Positions 17,242 to 25,156 of a stretch of DNA of 64,000 nt are shown here, piece by piece. Position 1 is the stretch's first letter; each line of letters starts with the position of its first letter. The notes under the pieces were generated by a model that saw nothing but the letters and a program-made list of their open reading frames with translations, made no database searches and was not told the origin of the DNA. Origin of the DNA: Pacificibacter marinus (GTDB lineage Bacteria > Pseudomonadota > Alphaproteobacteria > Rhodobacterales > Rhodobacteraceae); NCBI RefSeq assembly GCF_900109555.1, contig NZ_FNZV01000006.1, positions 1 to 64,000 on the forward strand, written 5' to 3'. The translations under genes and the position numbers were made by a program.

Positions 17242-18141
17242 ATGCGGATATCTCTTCACATCGGCGCACATTACACACGCACGCCACGCCTTATTGGTAC
17301 ACTGAAATCAAATGCACGCGCCTTTGGACGGTTGAAGATTTTATCTCCAGATCCAGATAATTACCGCCCAGTTCTGACTGCAGCATTGAAGCGTCTTGAT
17401 GGTTTGCCACCGATCCGTGAGGAAGAAGACGCCATTTTGGCCGAAATTCTGCAAGACAACACCGCAACCCAACATCTGATTATGGTCAATGAAAATTGGG
17501 CGGGCGGGCGCAACATGATGTTTCAAGGCGGACAGCTTTATACGGACATTGGCCCTACGGTGTCACGCATTGTCGAATTGTTTTCACAGCATGATGTGCA
17601 GATCTCAATGGCAATTAGAAATCCTGCATTTTTGATAAGCTCGGCCCTGACATCCTCAGCATCCCCACTGTCATTGAAATGGTTTTTAGACGCAAACGAC
17701 CCGATGAATTTATCATGGGTGAGCCCCGTAAATGATCTACAAAAAGCGATGCCCAACGTGCCTATCACCATGTGGTGCGAAGAAGACACGCCGCTCATTT
17801 GGCCTCGTATTATACGTCAAATCGCAGGCATGGCCGAAGACGCCCCCATTCGCAGTACCTTGGCCGCAGTGGCCGAGGCGCTTCAACCCGAAGGGACAAC
17901 GCGGCTCAGAGCCTTTTTGCGCAATCATTCTTTGTCCACGCCGCAACAGCATGAACGAGCTGTGCTGGCATTTTTAGACAAATATGCGAATGAAACCATC
18001 ACAAACACAACCTGCGACGTGCCCGGATGGACGGCGCAAACCGTGCATGATATGTCTTTGAATTATGAAGATGACATTGCTGAGCTTTCGCAGCGCGAAG
18101 GAGTGAATTTCATTCTTCCCGTGACCCAAGACGCCCAGTAA
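17242..18141 (+). CDS. Sulfotransferase-like protein, degenerate phosphosulfate site
   Basis: A 299-residue protein beginning ISLHIGAHYTRTPRLI, which resembles the HIGxHKTGTT phosphosulfate-binding start of roseobacter sulfotransferase-like proteins. The Lys and Thr are replaced, so PAPS binding is doubtful. SMAIRNPAFLISS is in the place of the second (3'-phosphate) motif. It follows the two GT2 genes by 51 bases and likely belongs to the same glycan locus. Function not proven; an inactive relative or a different group transferase are alternatives. Confidence 0.5.
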   Translation: MRISLHIGAHYTRTPRLIGTLKSNARAFGRLKILSPDPDNYRPVLTAALKRLDGLPPIREEEDAILAEILQDNTATQHLIMVNENWAGGRNMMFQGGQLYTDIGPTVSRIVELFSQHDVQISMAIRNPAFLISSALTSSASPLSLKWFLDANDPMNLSWVSPVNDLQKAMPNVPITMWCEEDTPLIWPRIIRQIAGMAEDAPIRSTLAAVAEALQPEGTTRLRAFLRNHSLSTPQQHERAVLAFLDKYANETITNTTCDVPGWTAQTVHDMSLNYEDDIAELSQREGVNFILPVTQDAQ

Positions 18142-18158
18142 TCTGAGGCCTTGGATCG

Positions 18159-18189
18159 TCAGAAAAAAAGCCAGAAAGCCGACTTTTTC
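18159..18189 (-). terminator. Terminator after rpe
   Basis: On the minus strand a 6-pair hairpin with wobble pairs (AGTCGG / CTGGCT around CTTT, 18184..18169) is followed by a run of seven T. It lies 27 bases after the rpe stop and also separates the convergent sulfotransferase-like gene. Confidence 0.6.
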
Positions 18190-18215
18190 CCAAAGAAAAC
18201 CACAGCCACTAGATG

Positions 18216-18917
18216 CTAAAGTGCGCCTTTTGTTGCCGCGCGGATCGCTGCAATGTTGTCCCCATATGGGGCAGGATTGCGCACTGACCCACCTTTAAAC
18301 ACGGCAGATCCAGCGACCAAAACATCAGCCCCTGCAGCGGTCACAAGTGGCGCTGTGGTTGGATCAACGCCACCATCAATTTCGATATGAATCGGGCGAT
18401 CCCCAATCATACTGCGCAATGTACGAACTTTTTCGATCTGTGACTGAATGAATTTCTGCCCACCAAATCCAGGGTTTACAGTCATAATACACACCAGATC
18501 GACCATATCTAAAAGAGAGCCAATGCCTTCAACCGGCGTACCGGGGTTGAGCGCGAGCCCTGCTTTGGCACCAGCCCCCCGAATGGCTTGCAGTGTACGG
18601 TGAATGTGCGGGCCAGCTTCCAAATGCGCTGTGATGAAATCAGCGCCGGCCTCGGCAAAGGCATCGATATACGGATCGACAGGAGCGATCATCAAATGCA
18701 CATCCATGATCGTTTTAATATGCGGGCGTATCGCTTTGCACATGTCCGGCCCAAAGGTGATATTTGGCACAAAGTGACCATCCATCACATCAACATGAAT
18801 CCAGTCCGCGCCTTGGGCTTCGACGGCTTCGATCTCTTGACCGAAATTTGCGAAATCGGCAGCCAAGATAGATGGCGCAATCTTGATGGATCGATCAAAA
18901 GAAGATGGATTTGACAT
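18216..18917 (-). CDS. rpe: Ribulose-phosphate 3-epimerase
   Basis: Interconverts ribulose 5-phosphate and xylulose 5-phosphate in the pentose phosphate and Calvin pathways. The start at 18917 (MSNPSSFDRS) follows AGAGGA; the open frame extends 17 codons more but without support. Motifs are SILAADFANFG, WIHVDVMDGHFVPN (metal His and Asp), VHLMI, MTVNPGFGGQKF and IEIDGGV. It has 233 residues, a normal length. It is followed by a terminator. Confidence 0.95.
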   Translation of the reverse strand: MSNPSSFDRSIKIAPSILAADFANFGQEIEAVEAQGADWIHVDVMDGHFVPNITFGPDMCKAIRPHIKTIMDVHLMIAPVDPYIDAFAEAGADFITAHLEAGPHIHRTLQAIRGAGAKAGLALNPGTPVEGIGSLLDMVDLVCIMTVNPGFGGQKFIQSQIEKVRTLRSMIGDRPIHIEIDGGVDPTTAPLVTAAGADVLVAGSAVFKGGSVRNPAPYGDNIAAIRAATKGAL

Positions 18918-18994
18918 GATGTCCTCTTTGGTTTTGGTGTGCTGTTCGGGCTGTATTGGGTTCGACACTGGCTGTCATGCGGTACGTCTCAGCG

Positions 18995-19639
18995 CTATTT
19001 CCGCAGATTGGAAAACCATCCTTTGACACCGCGGGCTTTGCTGCGCGCGCTATCGGCAAAGGCGTCGGCCTTGTCATCCACCGCATCCCATGCCTCGCCA
19101 GCATCTTCGACCAGTGGATCAATAGTGCGTTCGCGAAATTGCACCCACATGCGCCAGATCAACAAAAGTACGATGGCGAAAAAGGTCAAGATGATGATGT
19201 TTACCCATGGCACGACTTTGGCGTCAGCGCCGGACACAGGCTTGATCGCGATGGCATTGGGGAAAATCGACAACACCTCGTTGCGCCATCCGTAATGAGT
19301 GATCGAATACCATTCTGGATTGGCTTTGTTAGAAACCGCGTCAGACGCTTCTGTGTACAAGCTTGAGGTGTCGAACTTGAAATAAGGCGGCCAGCCCCAG
19401 CCTGTGTCCTCGTTGCGGTATTCCATGGTTTTGCCGTTGGTTTTCACAGTTTGGATAAACTGCACATCACGCGTGGGTTCACCGGATGACCAAAACATAG
19501 CCCTATTGCTGGCAATAATAGTGCGTTCTGTATTGGTGCCAACCACGCGCACGATATCATGCTGCGGCAATGTATAGTGAACAAAACTGCCCACTATAAG
19601 CACGATCAAAGCGATCAAGGTCCATTTCACATAGCGCAT
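18995..19639 (-). CDS. DUF1523-family membrane protein
   Basis: About 214 residues with an N-terminal membrane anchor (WTLIALIVLIVGSFVHYTL), an extracytoplasmic region starting PQHDIVRVVGTNTERTI, a second membrane segment near residue 150 (IIILTFFAIVLLLIW), and a charged C-terminal tail. This layout matches the DUF1523 family of Rhodobacteraceae; function unknown. The start at 19639 lies 11 bases after the stop of the small membrane gene upstream and has GAGG in reach; upstream in-frame codons would overlap that gene. Confidence 0.8.
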   Translation of the reverse strand: MRYVKWTLIALIVLIVGSFVHYTLPQHDIVRVVGTNTERTIIASNRAMFWSSGEPTRDVQFIQTVKTNGKTMEYRNEDTGWGWPPYFKFDTSSLYTEASDAVSNKANPEWYSITHYGWRNEVLSIFPNAIAIKPVSGADAKVVPWVNIIILTFFAIVLLLIWRMWVQFRERTIDPLVEDAGEAWDAVDDKADAFADSARSKARGVKGWFSNLRK

Positions 19640-19650
19640 CTTTTGCAGCC

Positions 19651-19917
19651 TCACATAAAGTTCATCATATAGAAAACCACGCAAAACGTGATCAACGGCA
19701 AGATATAAACCCCAAGTAACAGTTTGGGGCGAATGGACTGGGCATAGTCCTTCATGCCCTGCTCTACATAATCATCGCGTATGCCATTTGAACCCATCTC
19801 TTCCCATTCTTTTTCCAACCGCTCGCGGGTCAATGAACGCACATAAACGCTCAACAGCCCGTACAAAACAGTCAGGCCGACTAAGCCTATTAGAAAGAAT
19901 TTTAGAAACCCAAGCAT
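19651..19917 (-). CDS. Small two-helix membrane protein paired with DUF1523
   Basis: An 88-residue protein with membrane segments at about 4-26 and 66-84, and a charged middle (RERLEKEWEEMG ... DDYVEQGMKDYAQ). I do not recognise a named domain, but such a protein regularly precedes DUF1523 in related genomes as far as I recall. Start at 19917 (MLGFLKFF) rather than four codons earlier. The tight spacing to the DUF1523 gene suggests they act together in the inner membrane. Confidence 0.65.
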   Translation of the reverse strand: MLGFLKFFLIGLVGLTVLYGLLSVYVRSLTRERLEKEWEEMGSNGIRDDYVEQGMKDYAQSIRPKLLLGVYILPLITFCVVFYMMNFM

Positions 19918-20084
19918 TGTGGCCCACACCGTGATGCGCTGGCGTAAAGCCAGCTTTTGCCATAGGATATCCGTTCAGACATCAAAGCACGAGGGGCTAG
20001 TACAATTATTCTACCTGCGTGTCATTTCGCCCGTGCTGGCCGATAAAACCCCTTTGCCGCATTTCAAACCCGCCATTTCACACC

Positions 20085-21299
20085 CTATTGCAGGAACGCT
20101 TTGCGCATGACCTCTGCCAATCGCGCAATACCTAAGTCGATCTTTGCCTCGTCAGACATAGAAAAGTTCAAGCGTATCGTGTTTGTCGTCGCCCCATCTG
20201 CATAAAACGCAGAGCCCGGCACAAAGGCCACCCGCGCGTCCAACGCTTTTTCCAGCAGATCACGCCCATCGACTGATTTAGGCAAAGTCACCCAAACGAA
20301 CATGCCCCCTTGGGGTTTTGTCCATGTCACGCCATCAGGCATGTGTTTGTCCAAAGCCGCGAGCATGGCCGCAAGTCGCGCACCATAAACGCCCCGAAGG
20401 GTTTCAACATGAGACGCGAATACAGAGCGTGCCACATGATTGACCGCAATCTGATTGATCGTCGCGGTTTGCAAGTCGGCAGCTTGTTTCAGCAAGACCA
20501 TCTGAGCAATCACAGGTTTCGCCGCAACAACCCAGCCCACCCGCAAACCGGGCGCCAAAGTTTTGGAAAACGAACCACAATAGATCGTGCGGCACGCCTC
20601 AAGAGTGCCTTTTTGCGCAAATTCTAATGCAAGAAGTGAGGGCACATCATCGCCAGCATAGCGCAAAGCCTGATATGCGCCGTCTTCAATCACAGCACAA
20701 TCCAAAGCATCTGCCTGCGCCAAAACCGCCAAACGTTCAGTGCGGCTTAAAGTTTTCCCTGTGGGATTGGCAAAATCAGGTGACAGATATGAAAACTTCA
20801 CACATCCACCTGCGGCACGCGCCGCATTTTGAATTTCATCAGGCGTTCGATTTTCACCAGCGTTCAACCGATCAAAGCGCGGCTCATAGGCGTTGAATGC
20901 CCCCAAAGCGCCTAAATATGTCGGCCACTCGACCAACGCGGTGTCGTCTTTATCAAGATAGAGTTTCCCCAAGTAATCAAGCGCTTGCTGTGACCCTGCC
21001 GTAATGATGATGTTATCTATATCGCAGGTCACACCCAGCGTTTGCATATAGTCTGCAATCCATGTGCGCAGCGGACCGTAACCCTCTGACGCCGCATATT
21101 GCAGCGATGTCCCCGCTGATGTCTCATCCAGCGCAAGGCTCATCGCTTTGGCAAAGGCATCGCGTGGGAAATGCGCAGGATCGGGAATACCGCCCGCAAA
21201 AGAAATGATATCAGGCTGATCCAATAGCTTAAGAAGCTCTCGGATTTCCGATGCTTTCATTGCTTTGGTGCGTTGTGCAAAAAGATCACTATGGGCCAT
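20085..21299 (-). CDS. PLP-dependent aminotransferase class I/II (2-aminoadipate/LysN-like)
   Basis: 404 residues from ATG 21299 (MAHSDLFAQR), preceded by GGGAGAGG. The N-terminus (SEIRELLKLL, IISFAGGIPDPAHFP) is typical of the 2-aminoadipate/MocR-like aminotransferase group. The PLP lysine is in CGSFSKTLAPGLRVGW; the aspartate and Arg sites (LSPDFANPTG, TIRLNFS) are also present. It would transfer an amino group between a 2-amino acid and 2-oxoglutarate, but the substrate is unknown. A striking inverted repeat sits 45-67 bases upstream of the start. Confidence 0.85.
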   Translation of the reverse strand: MAHSDLFAQRTKAMKASEIRELLKLLDQPDIISFAGGIPDPAHFPRDAFAKAMSLALDETSAGTSLQYAASEGYGPLRTWIADYMQTLGVTCDIDNIIITAGSQQALDYLGKLYLDKDDTALVEWPTYLGALGAFNAYEPRFDRLNAGENRTPDEIQNAARAAGGCVKFSYLSPDFANPTGKTLSRTERLAVLAQADALDCAVIEDGAYQALRYAGDDVPSLLALEFAQKGTLEACRTIYCGSFSKTLAPGLRVGWVVAAKPVIAQMVLLKQAADLQTATINQIAVNHVARSVFASHVETLRGVYGARLAAMLAALDKHMPDGVTWTKPQGGMFVWVTLPKSVDGRDLLEKALDARVAFVPGSAFYADGATTNTIRLNFSMSDEAKIDLGIARLAEVMRKAFLQ

Positions 21300-21343
21300 G
21301 TGCCTCTCCCTTGAATTGGGACAGGAGTGCATCATTTACACTT

Positions 21344-21366
21344 TTATGTCAACTATGCTGACATAA
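21344..21366. promoter_or_regulatory. Candidate operator before the aminotransferase
   Basis: TTATGTCA and TGACATAA form perfect 8-base arms around a 7-base spacer. It lies between the divergent aminotransferase (start 21299) and phytase-like gene (start 21459), at a distance suited to control of the former. The binding protein is unknown. Confidence 0.5.
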
Positions 21367-21458
21367 TTTTCAATTCACAAATCTGAAACAAAAACTTTGC
21401 GCTCCTGTTAACATTTAAGCGCACACCCCACCCATATTTTGGACAAGGGGATCCTCAA

Positions 21459-23624
21459 ATGAAATCGAATTTGCTATTTGCAGCCTCCAGCCTCGCGCTC
21501 ATCGCAGGCGCGGCGCAGGCTGACATGACATTCAACCGCATCGCATCCTTCGAAACCGTGACCAACATGGCCGCTGGCGAAGACACGGCGCGCGAGACAT
21601 CCGCAGAAATCATCGCAGCGTCAGCTGACGGCATGACGTTGATCTACACGGATAGCCCTTTGAAATCTGTCGGCCTTGTGGACATTACAGATGCCAAAAA
21701 CCCACAGCCTTTGGGGAATATCGCTTTGGATGGTGAACCGACCTCAGTTGCGGTTGCTGGGCACTTGGCTTTTATCGGCGTGAACACATCCGCAGATTAC
21801 ATCAACACCTCTGGTGATCTGGTCGTAATTGATATGAACACCAAATCCATTGTTTCCAGCTGCCCCCTTGGTGGCCAGCCTGACAGTATTGCGATTGCCA
21901 AAGACGGGTCGTTCTTGTCCGTTGCCATCGAAAACGAGCGTGACGAAGACTTGGGCGATGGCCGCACAGGTCAGATGCCAGCAGGCTTTCTTGTGATGGT
22001 TTCCGTCACAGACGGCGCGCTAGATTGTGCCACGACCAAAACCGTCGATGTGACAGGTTTGGCCGAAATCTCTCCTGAAGATCCAGAACCCGAATTCGTC
22101 GATATCAACGAAAACGGCGAAACGGTTATGACTATGCAGGAAAATAACCACATCGTCATCGTGTCCAAAAACGGCGAGATTTTGAATGATTTCTCTGCGG
22201 GTACCGTAGACTTGACCGAAATCGATACCATTGATGAACGTGCGGCCCTGACATTTACAGGCAGTCAAACAGATCGCAAACGCGAACCTGATGCGGTCAA
22301 ATGGATTGATGCAGATCACTTTGCCATCGCCAACGAAGGCGACATGGACGGCGGCTCACGCGGCTGGACGATCATGAACAAAGATGGGTCCGTCACATAT
22401 GAAGCGGGCAACACATTTGAACATGCTGTGATCCAAGCAGGTCACTACCCTGACAAACGTTCCGATGCCAAAGGCGCAGAGCCAGAATCAATCGAAACGG
22501 GCGTCTTTGACGGCATACCTTATGTGTTTGTTGGCGCAGAACGGGCATCACTTGTGGGTGTCTACAACGTGTCCAATCCAGCTGCGCCAGTGCTGGAACA
22601 GGTCCTGCCTTCAGGTATCGCGCCAGAAGGCTTTGTTGCGTTGCCTGCTCGCAATCTGCTGGTGTCAGCCAACGAAGCTGATTTGATCGAAGACGGCGGC
22701 GTGCGTGCCCATGTCATGGTGTTTGAACGCAGCGATGCGCCAGCACAATACCCAACACTAACCTCTGCGGGTGCAGATGAATTGATCGGCTGGGGTGCAA
22801 TTTCCGGCATGGTTGGCGATGCTGACGTGGCCGGAAAACTCTACGCCGTGAACGACAGCTTTTATGGTTACCAACCAACGATCTTTACCATCGATGCGAC
22901 GCAAACTCCTGCGAAAATCACCGATGCTTTGCGCGTCACACGTGGCGGTCACATTGCCCAAAAGCTGGACATGGAAGGCATCACGCTTGACGGAAAAGGC
23001 GGATTTTGGATTGCTTCCGAAGGTCGCACAGACCGTGTGATCCCACACGCGCTGTACAACGTGAACGCCAAAGGCGAGATCGAAACAGAGATCGCTTTGC
23101 CTGCAGAATTGCTTGCCGTTGAAAAACGTTTTGGGTTTGAAGGTATCACTAAAGTTGGCGACACGCTTTGGATGCCCGTTCAACGCGAATGGAAAGATGA
23201 TCCGAAGAACACAGTGAAACTTGTATCTTACAACATCGAAACCCAAGAATGGGGTGCCGTGCGCTATGAAAAAGCCGAGCCAGAAAACGGTTGGGTTGGA
23301 TTGTCTGAAATCGTTGCATCAGGTGATTATTTCTATGTCGTAGAGCGCGACAACCAAATCGGATCAAATGCGATCATCAAAAAAATATACCGTATCCCAG
23401 CGGCAGATATGGTGCCTGCACCTCTTGGTGGTGATCTGCCTGTTGTGTCCAAAGAAGAGGTCCGTGACTTGGTTCCCGACCTCAAATCTTTCGGCGGGTA
23501 TGTTGTTGATAAAGTCGAAGGCCTTGCTATCGATGCTGCAGGTGAAATGTTCGTATCCACCGACAATGACGGCGTAGATGACAGCTCTGGCGAGACATTC
23601 TTTTGGTCCATCGGCAAGATGTAA
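21459..23624 (+). CDS. Secreted beta-propeller protein with phytase-like/esterase-like C-terminal domain
   Basis: A 721-residue exported protein with a clean signal peptide (LLFAASSLALIAGAAQA, cleaved at about residue 21). The first 400 residues read as a propeller of repeats like SVAVAGHLAFIGVNT, DSIAIAKDGSFLSVA and PDAVKWIDADHFAIANEGD, as in alkaline-phosphatase-like choice-of-anchor proteins. The last 270 residues resemble the phytase-like esterase domain (DMEGITLDGKGGFWIASEG, RFGFEGITKVGDTLW, NGWVGLSEIV, KVEGLAIDAAG). It could release phosphate or hydrolyse esters in the periplasm. Acidic residues suggest calcium binding. It ends before a strong bidirectional terminator. Confidence 0.75.
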   Translation: MKSNLLFAASSLALIAGAAQADMTFNRIASFETVTNMAAGEDTARETSAEIIAASADGMTLIYTDSPLKSVGLVDITDAKNPQPLGNIALDGEPTSVAVAGHLAFIGVNTSADYINTSGDLVVIDMNTKSIVSSCPLGGQPDSIAIAKDGSFLSVAIENERDEDLGDGRTGQMPAGFLVMVSVTDGALDCATTKTVDVTGLAEISPEDPEPEFVDINENGETVMTMQENNHIVIVSKNGEILNDFSAGTVDLTEIDTIDERAALTFTGSQTDRKREPDAVKWIDADHFAIANEGDMDGGSRGWTIMNKDGSVTYEAGNTFEHAVIQAGHYPDKRSDAKGAEPESIETGVFDGIPYVFVGAERASLVGVYNVSNPAAPVLEQVLPSGIAPEGFVALPARNLLVSANEADLIEDGGVRAHVMVFERSDAPAQYPTLTSAGADELIGWGAISGMVGDADVAGKLYAVNDSFYGYQPTIFTIDATQTPAKITDALRVTRGGHIAQKLDMEGITLDGKGGFWIASEGRTDRVIPHALYNVNAKGEIETEIALPAELLAVEKRFGFEGITKVGDTLWMPVQREWKDDPKNTVKLVSYNIETQEWGAVRYEKAEPENGWVGLSEIVASGDYFYVVERDNQIGSNAIIKKIYRIPAADMVPAPLGGDLPVVSKEEVRDLVPDLKSFGGYVVDKVEGLAIDAAGEMFVSTDNDGVDDSSGETFFWSIGKM

Positions 23625-23650
23625 TCTGGCTTTTACAGCCCTTAAAACAA

Positions 23651-23681
23651 AAAACGCCCGGAGAATTCTCCGGGCGTTTTT
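23651..23681. terminator. Strong bidirectional terminator
   Basis: A perfect 30-base palindrome (AAAACGCCCGGAGAA and its complement) ending in T-runs on both strands. It serves the phytase-like gene on plus and hsp20 on minus. Confidence 0.93.
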
Positions 23682-23703
23682 CATTCAAAATGGGTCAGAT
23701 TTT

Positions 23704-24177
23704 TTAGACATCGATCGTTTCGATGGCCTGCGTTTCAACCGCTTTTTTAGAGGCAATTTCAATCCGTCGTGGTTTCAGCGCCTCAGGCACTTCGCGCAGT
23801 AAATCGACATGCAGCATACCGTTTTCATGGCTTGCCTCAGTCACCTTTACATGATCGGCAAGATGGAAACGACGCTCAAACGCGCGTGTTGCGATCCCGC
23901 GATGCAAATAGGTTTTGTCTGTTTCACTGCCGTCATCATTGGGCTTGCGCGCAGCAATGATCAACGCATTCTCACGCTGTTCAATCACGATATCATCGGT
24001 TGAAAACCCCGCGACAGCCAGCGAAATACGCCAAGCATCTTCGTCGGTTTTCTCGATATTAAAAGGGGGATAGCTGGGTTGGCTGACATCTTGCCGTATC
24101 ACCCGATCCATCAGATCAGTGATTTGGTCAAAGCCAACAGTGGCACGGTGTAGTGGTGTAAGGTCAAAATTTCGCAT
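23704..24177 (-). CDS. Small heat-shock protein Hsp20 (IbpA-like)
   Basis: A 157-residue alpha-crystallin-type chaperone that holds unfolding proteins. The N-terminal FDLTPLHRATVGFD and the crystallin core (YPPFNIEKTDEDAWRISLAVAGF ... LIIAARK ... YLHRGIATRAFERRFHLADHVKV ... GMLHVDLLREVPE) are typical of alphaproteobacterial IbpA-type proteins. A canonical C-terminal IxI is not obvious, though RRIEI is near. The gene is preceded by an RpoH-type promoter and a ROSE-like thermometer leader, so it should be controlled at both transcription and translation. Confidence 0.93.
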   Translation of the reverse strand: MRNFDLTPLHRATVGFDQITDLMDRVIRQDVSQPSYPPFNIEKTDEDAWRISLAVAGFSTDDIVIEQRENALIIAARKPNDDGSETDKTYLHRGIATRAFERRFHLADHVKVTEASHENGMLHVDLLREVPEALKPRRIEIASKKAVETQAIETIDV

Positions 24178-24262
24178 GGGTATCCTCCAGTGAGCGATCC
24201 AAATCTATGCCTTCCCATCGGGGACAGGCGGGTGTCGAACCTGCTTAGCAGCGCCCGACACA
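24178..24262 (-). ncRNA. ROSE-like RNA thermometer in the hsp20 leader
   Basis: Three hairpins on the minus strand. First, GTGTCG pairs with CGACAC and encloses CTGCT/AGCAG. Second, GCCT...CCC pairs with GGG...AGGC. Third, next to the start codon, ATC-G-CTC pairs with GAG-GAT across loop ACTG (24198..24182), leaving one bulged G at 24195. The last stem covers the GGAGG ribosome site (24188..24184). A short start-proximal stem with a bulged G opposite the ribosome site is the defining feature of ROSE elements of alphaproteobacterial small heat-shock genes. Confidence 0.8.
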
Positions 24263-24266
24263 TTAG

Positions 24267-24295
24267 ATTTGGGGATGGAGGATTACGCTTTCAAG
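24267..24295 (-). promoter_or_regulatory. RpoH (sigma-32) type promoter of hsp20
   Basis: CTTGAAA (24295..24289) and CCCCAAAT (24274..24267) are 14 bases apart, close to the heat-shock consensus CTTGAAA / CCCCATNT. Transcription would start near 24260, giving an 80-base leader that matches the predicted thermometer. The promoter begins 4 bases after the protease gene ends. Confidence 0.78.
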
Positions 24296-24298
24296 TGT

Positions 24299-25102
24299 CT
24301 AGTCTGCGATTGTCCCAACCACACTTTGCACATCATTCAAGTCTTCAAAAACGGAATCTACCTCAACCTTTTTGAAAAATTTGCGTCCATTTTTGGCCAT
24401 CGCCAACAATTGATCGAGCGGTCCATCAAGCGATGTGCCCACAGATACTTTTTGGCCACGGAAATTTGCTTTTGCCGAAATCACCGATACAATTTTAGGA
24501 CGTCCACTGGTCATTGAAAAAATAGGGGCACCAGAAGATCCATAATCAACATCACAAGACGTCACCAAAACACCGCCTTGGCGCGCCAAAACATGGCATA
24601 TTTCTTGCAGTGACGGGCTATTGGCACGATCATGAGCATAAGACACCACACCAACGGCTTGCCCCTTTTCAGGGCGATGTGAAGTAGGGAATGGCAAAAC
24701 CGTTCCGTCTTTGACAGGCCTATCGAGCTCGATCAAAGCAATGTCATTTGTCAGCCGATCATGGCGGTTTCCATTGTCCAAAACGAAATCTGGATGCACA
24801 AAATAACGTGACACGTTGCGGTAAGCTTGGGCATGCCCATCACGCCATCCCGCACGAAATTGAATCGCATCCGTTTTGTGACGTTTCTTGGTGTCGATGT
24901 CATATAAACAATGTGCCGCTGTCAAAACCAGTGAAGGCGAAATCAAAGAACCGGTGCAAAAGCTCCGACCTCCAAAATCCAAACGACCAACCGCTTCCCA
25001 CCCGCGGCTGTCGTCCCCTGTCCTAAATGTCTTAAGCTGGCTATCCGCGTGAACCTGACCAGCGAAGCAAGTCAAGAAAAGGATGGTCAGTAGATGTTTC
25101 AT
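24299..25102 (-). CDS. Exported trypsin-like serine protease (S1)
   Basis: 267 residues from ATG 25102, which opens a signal peptide (KHLLTILFLTCFAGQVHA). The catalytic triad is visible: His64 (TAAHC), Asp120 (NDIAL) and Ser190 (GSSGAP). Cysteines at about 49, 65 and in CDVDYGSSG can form the usual disulfides. It would act in the periplasm or outside. The specificity is unknown; there is no PDZ domain, so it is not a Deg protein. Lies between glcF and hsp20 on the same strand; its end abuts the hsp20 promoter. Confidence 0.88.
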   Translation of the reverse strand: MKHLLTILFLTCFAGQVHADSQLKTFRTGDDSRGWEAVGRLDFGGRSFCTGSLISPSLVLTAAHCLYDIDTKKRHKTDAIQFRAGWRDGHAQAYRNVSRYFVHPDFVLDNGNRHDRLTNDIALIELDRPVKDGTVLPFPTSHRPEKGQAVGVVSYAHDRANSPSLQEICHVLARQGGVLVTSCDVDYGSSGAPIFSMTSGRPKIVSVISAKANFRGQKVSVGTSLDGPLDQLLAMAKNGRKFFKKVEVDSVFEDLNDVQSVVGTIAD

Positions 25103-25156
25103 ATACGTCCCCAAGTCCGTGTCTAGATTGATGATTAATGACACATCAAGGCACTA

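Noticed and set aside
24200-24262. tRNA-like segment (GGTTCGACACC)
   Set aside because: Only a T-arm-like stretch; there is no acceptor stem, anticodon arm or CCA context. It is part of the hsp20 leader hairpins.
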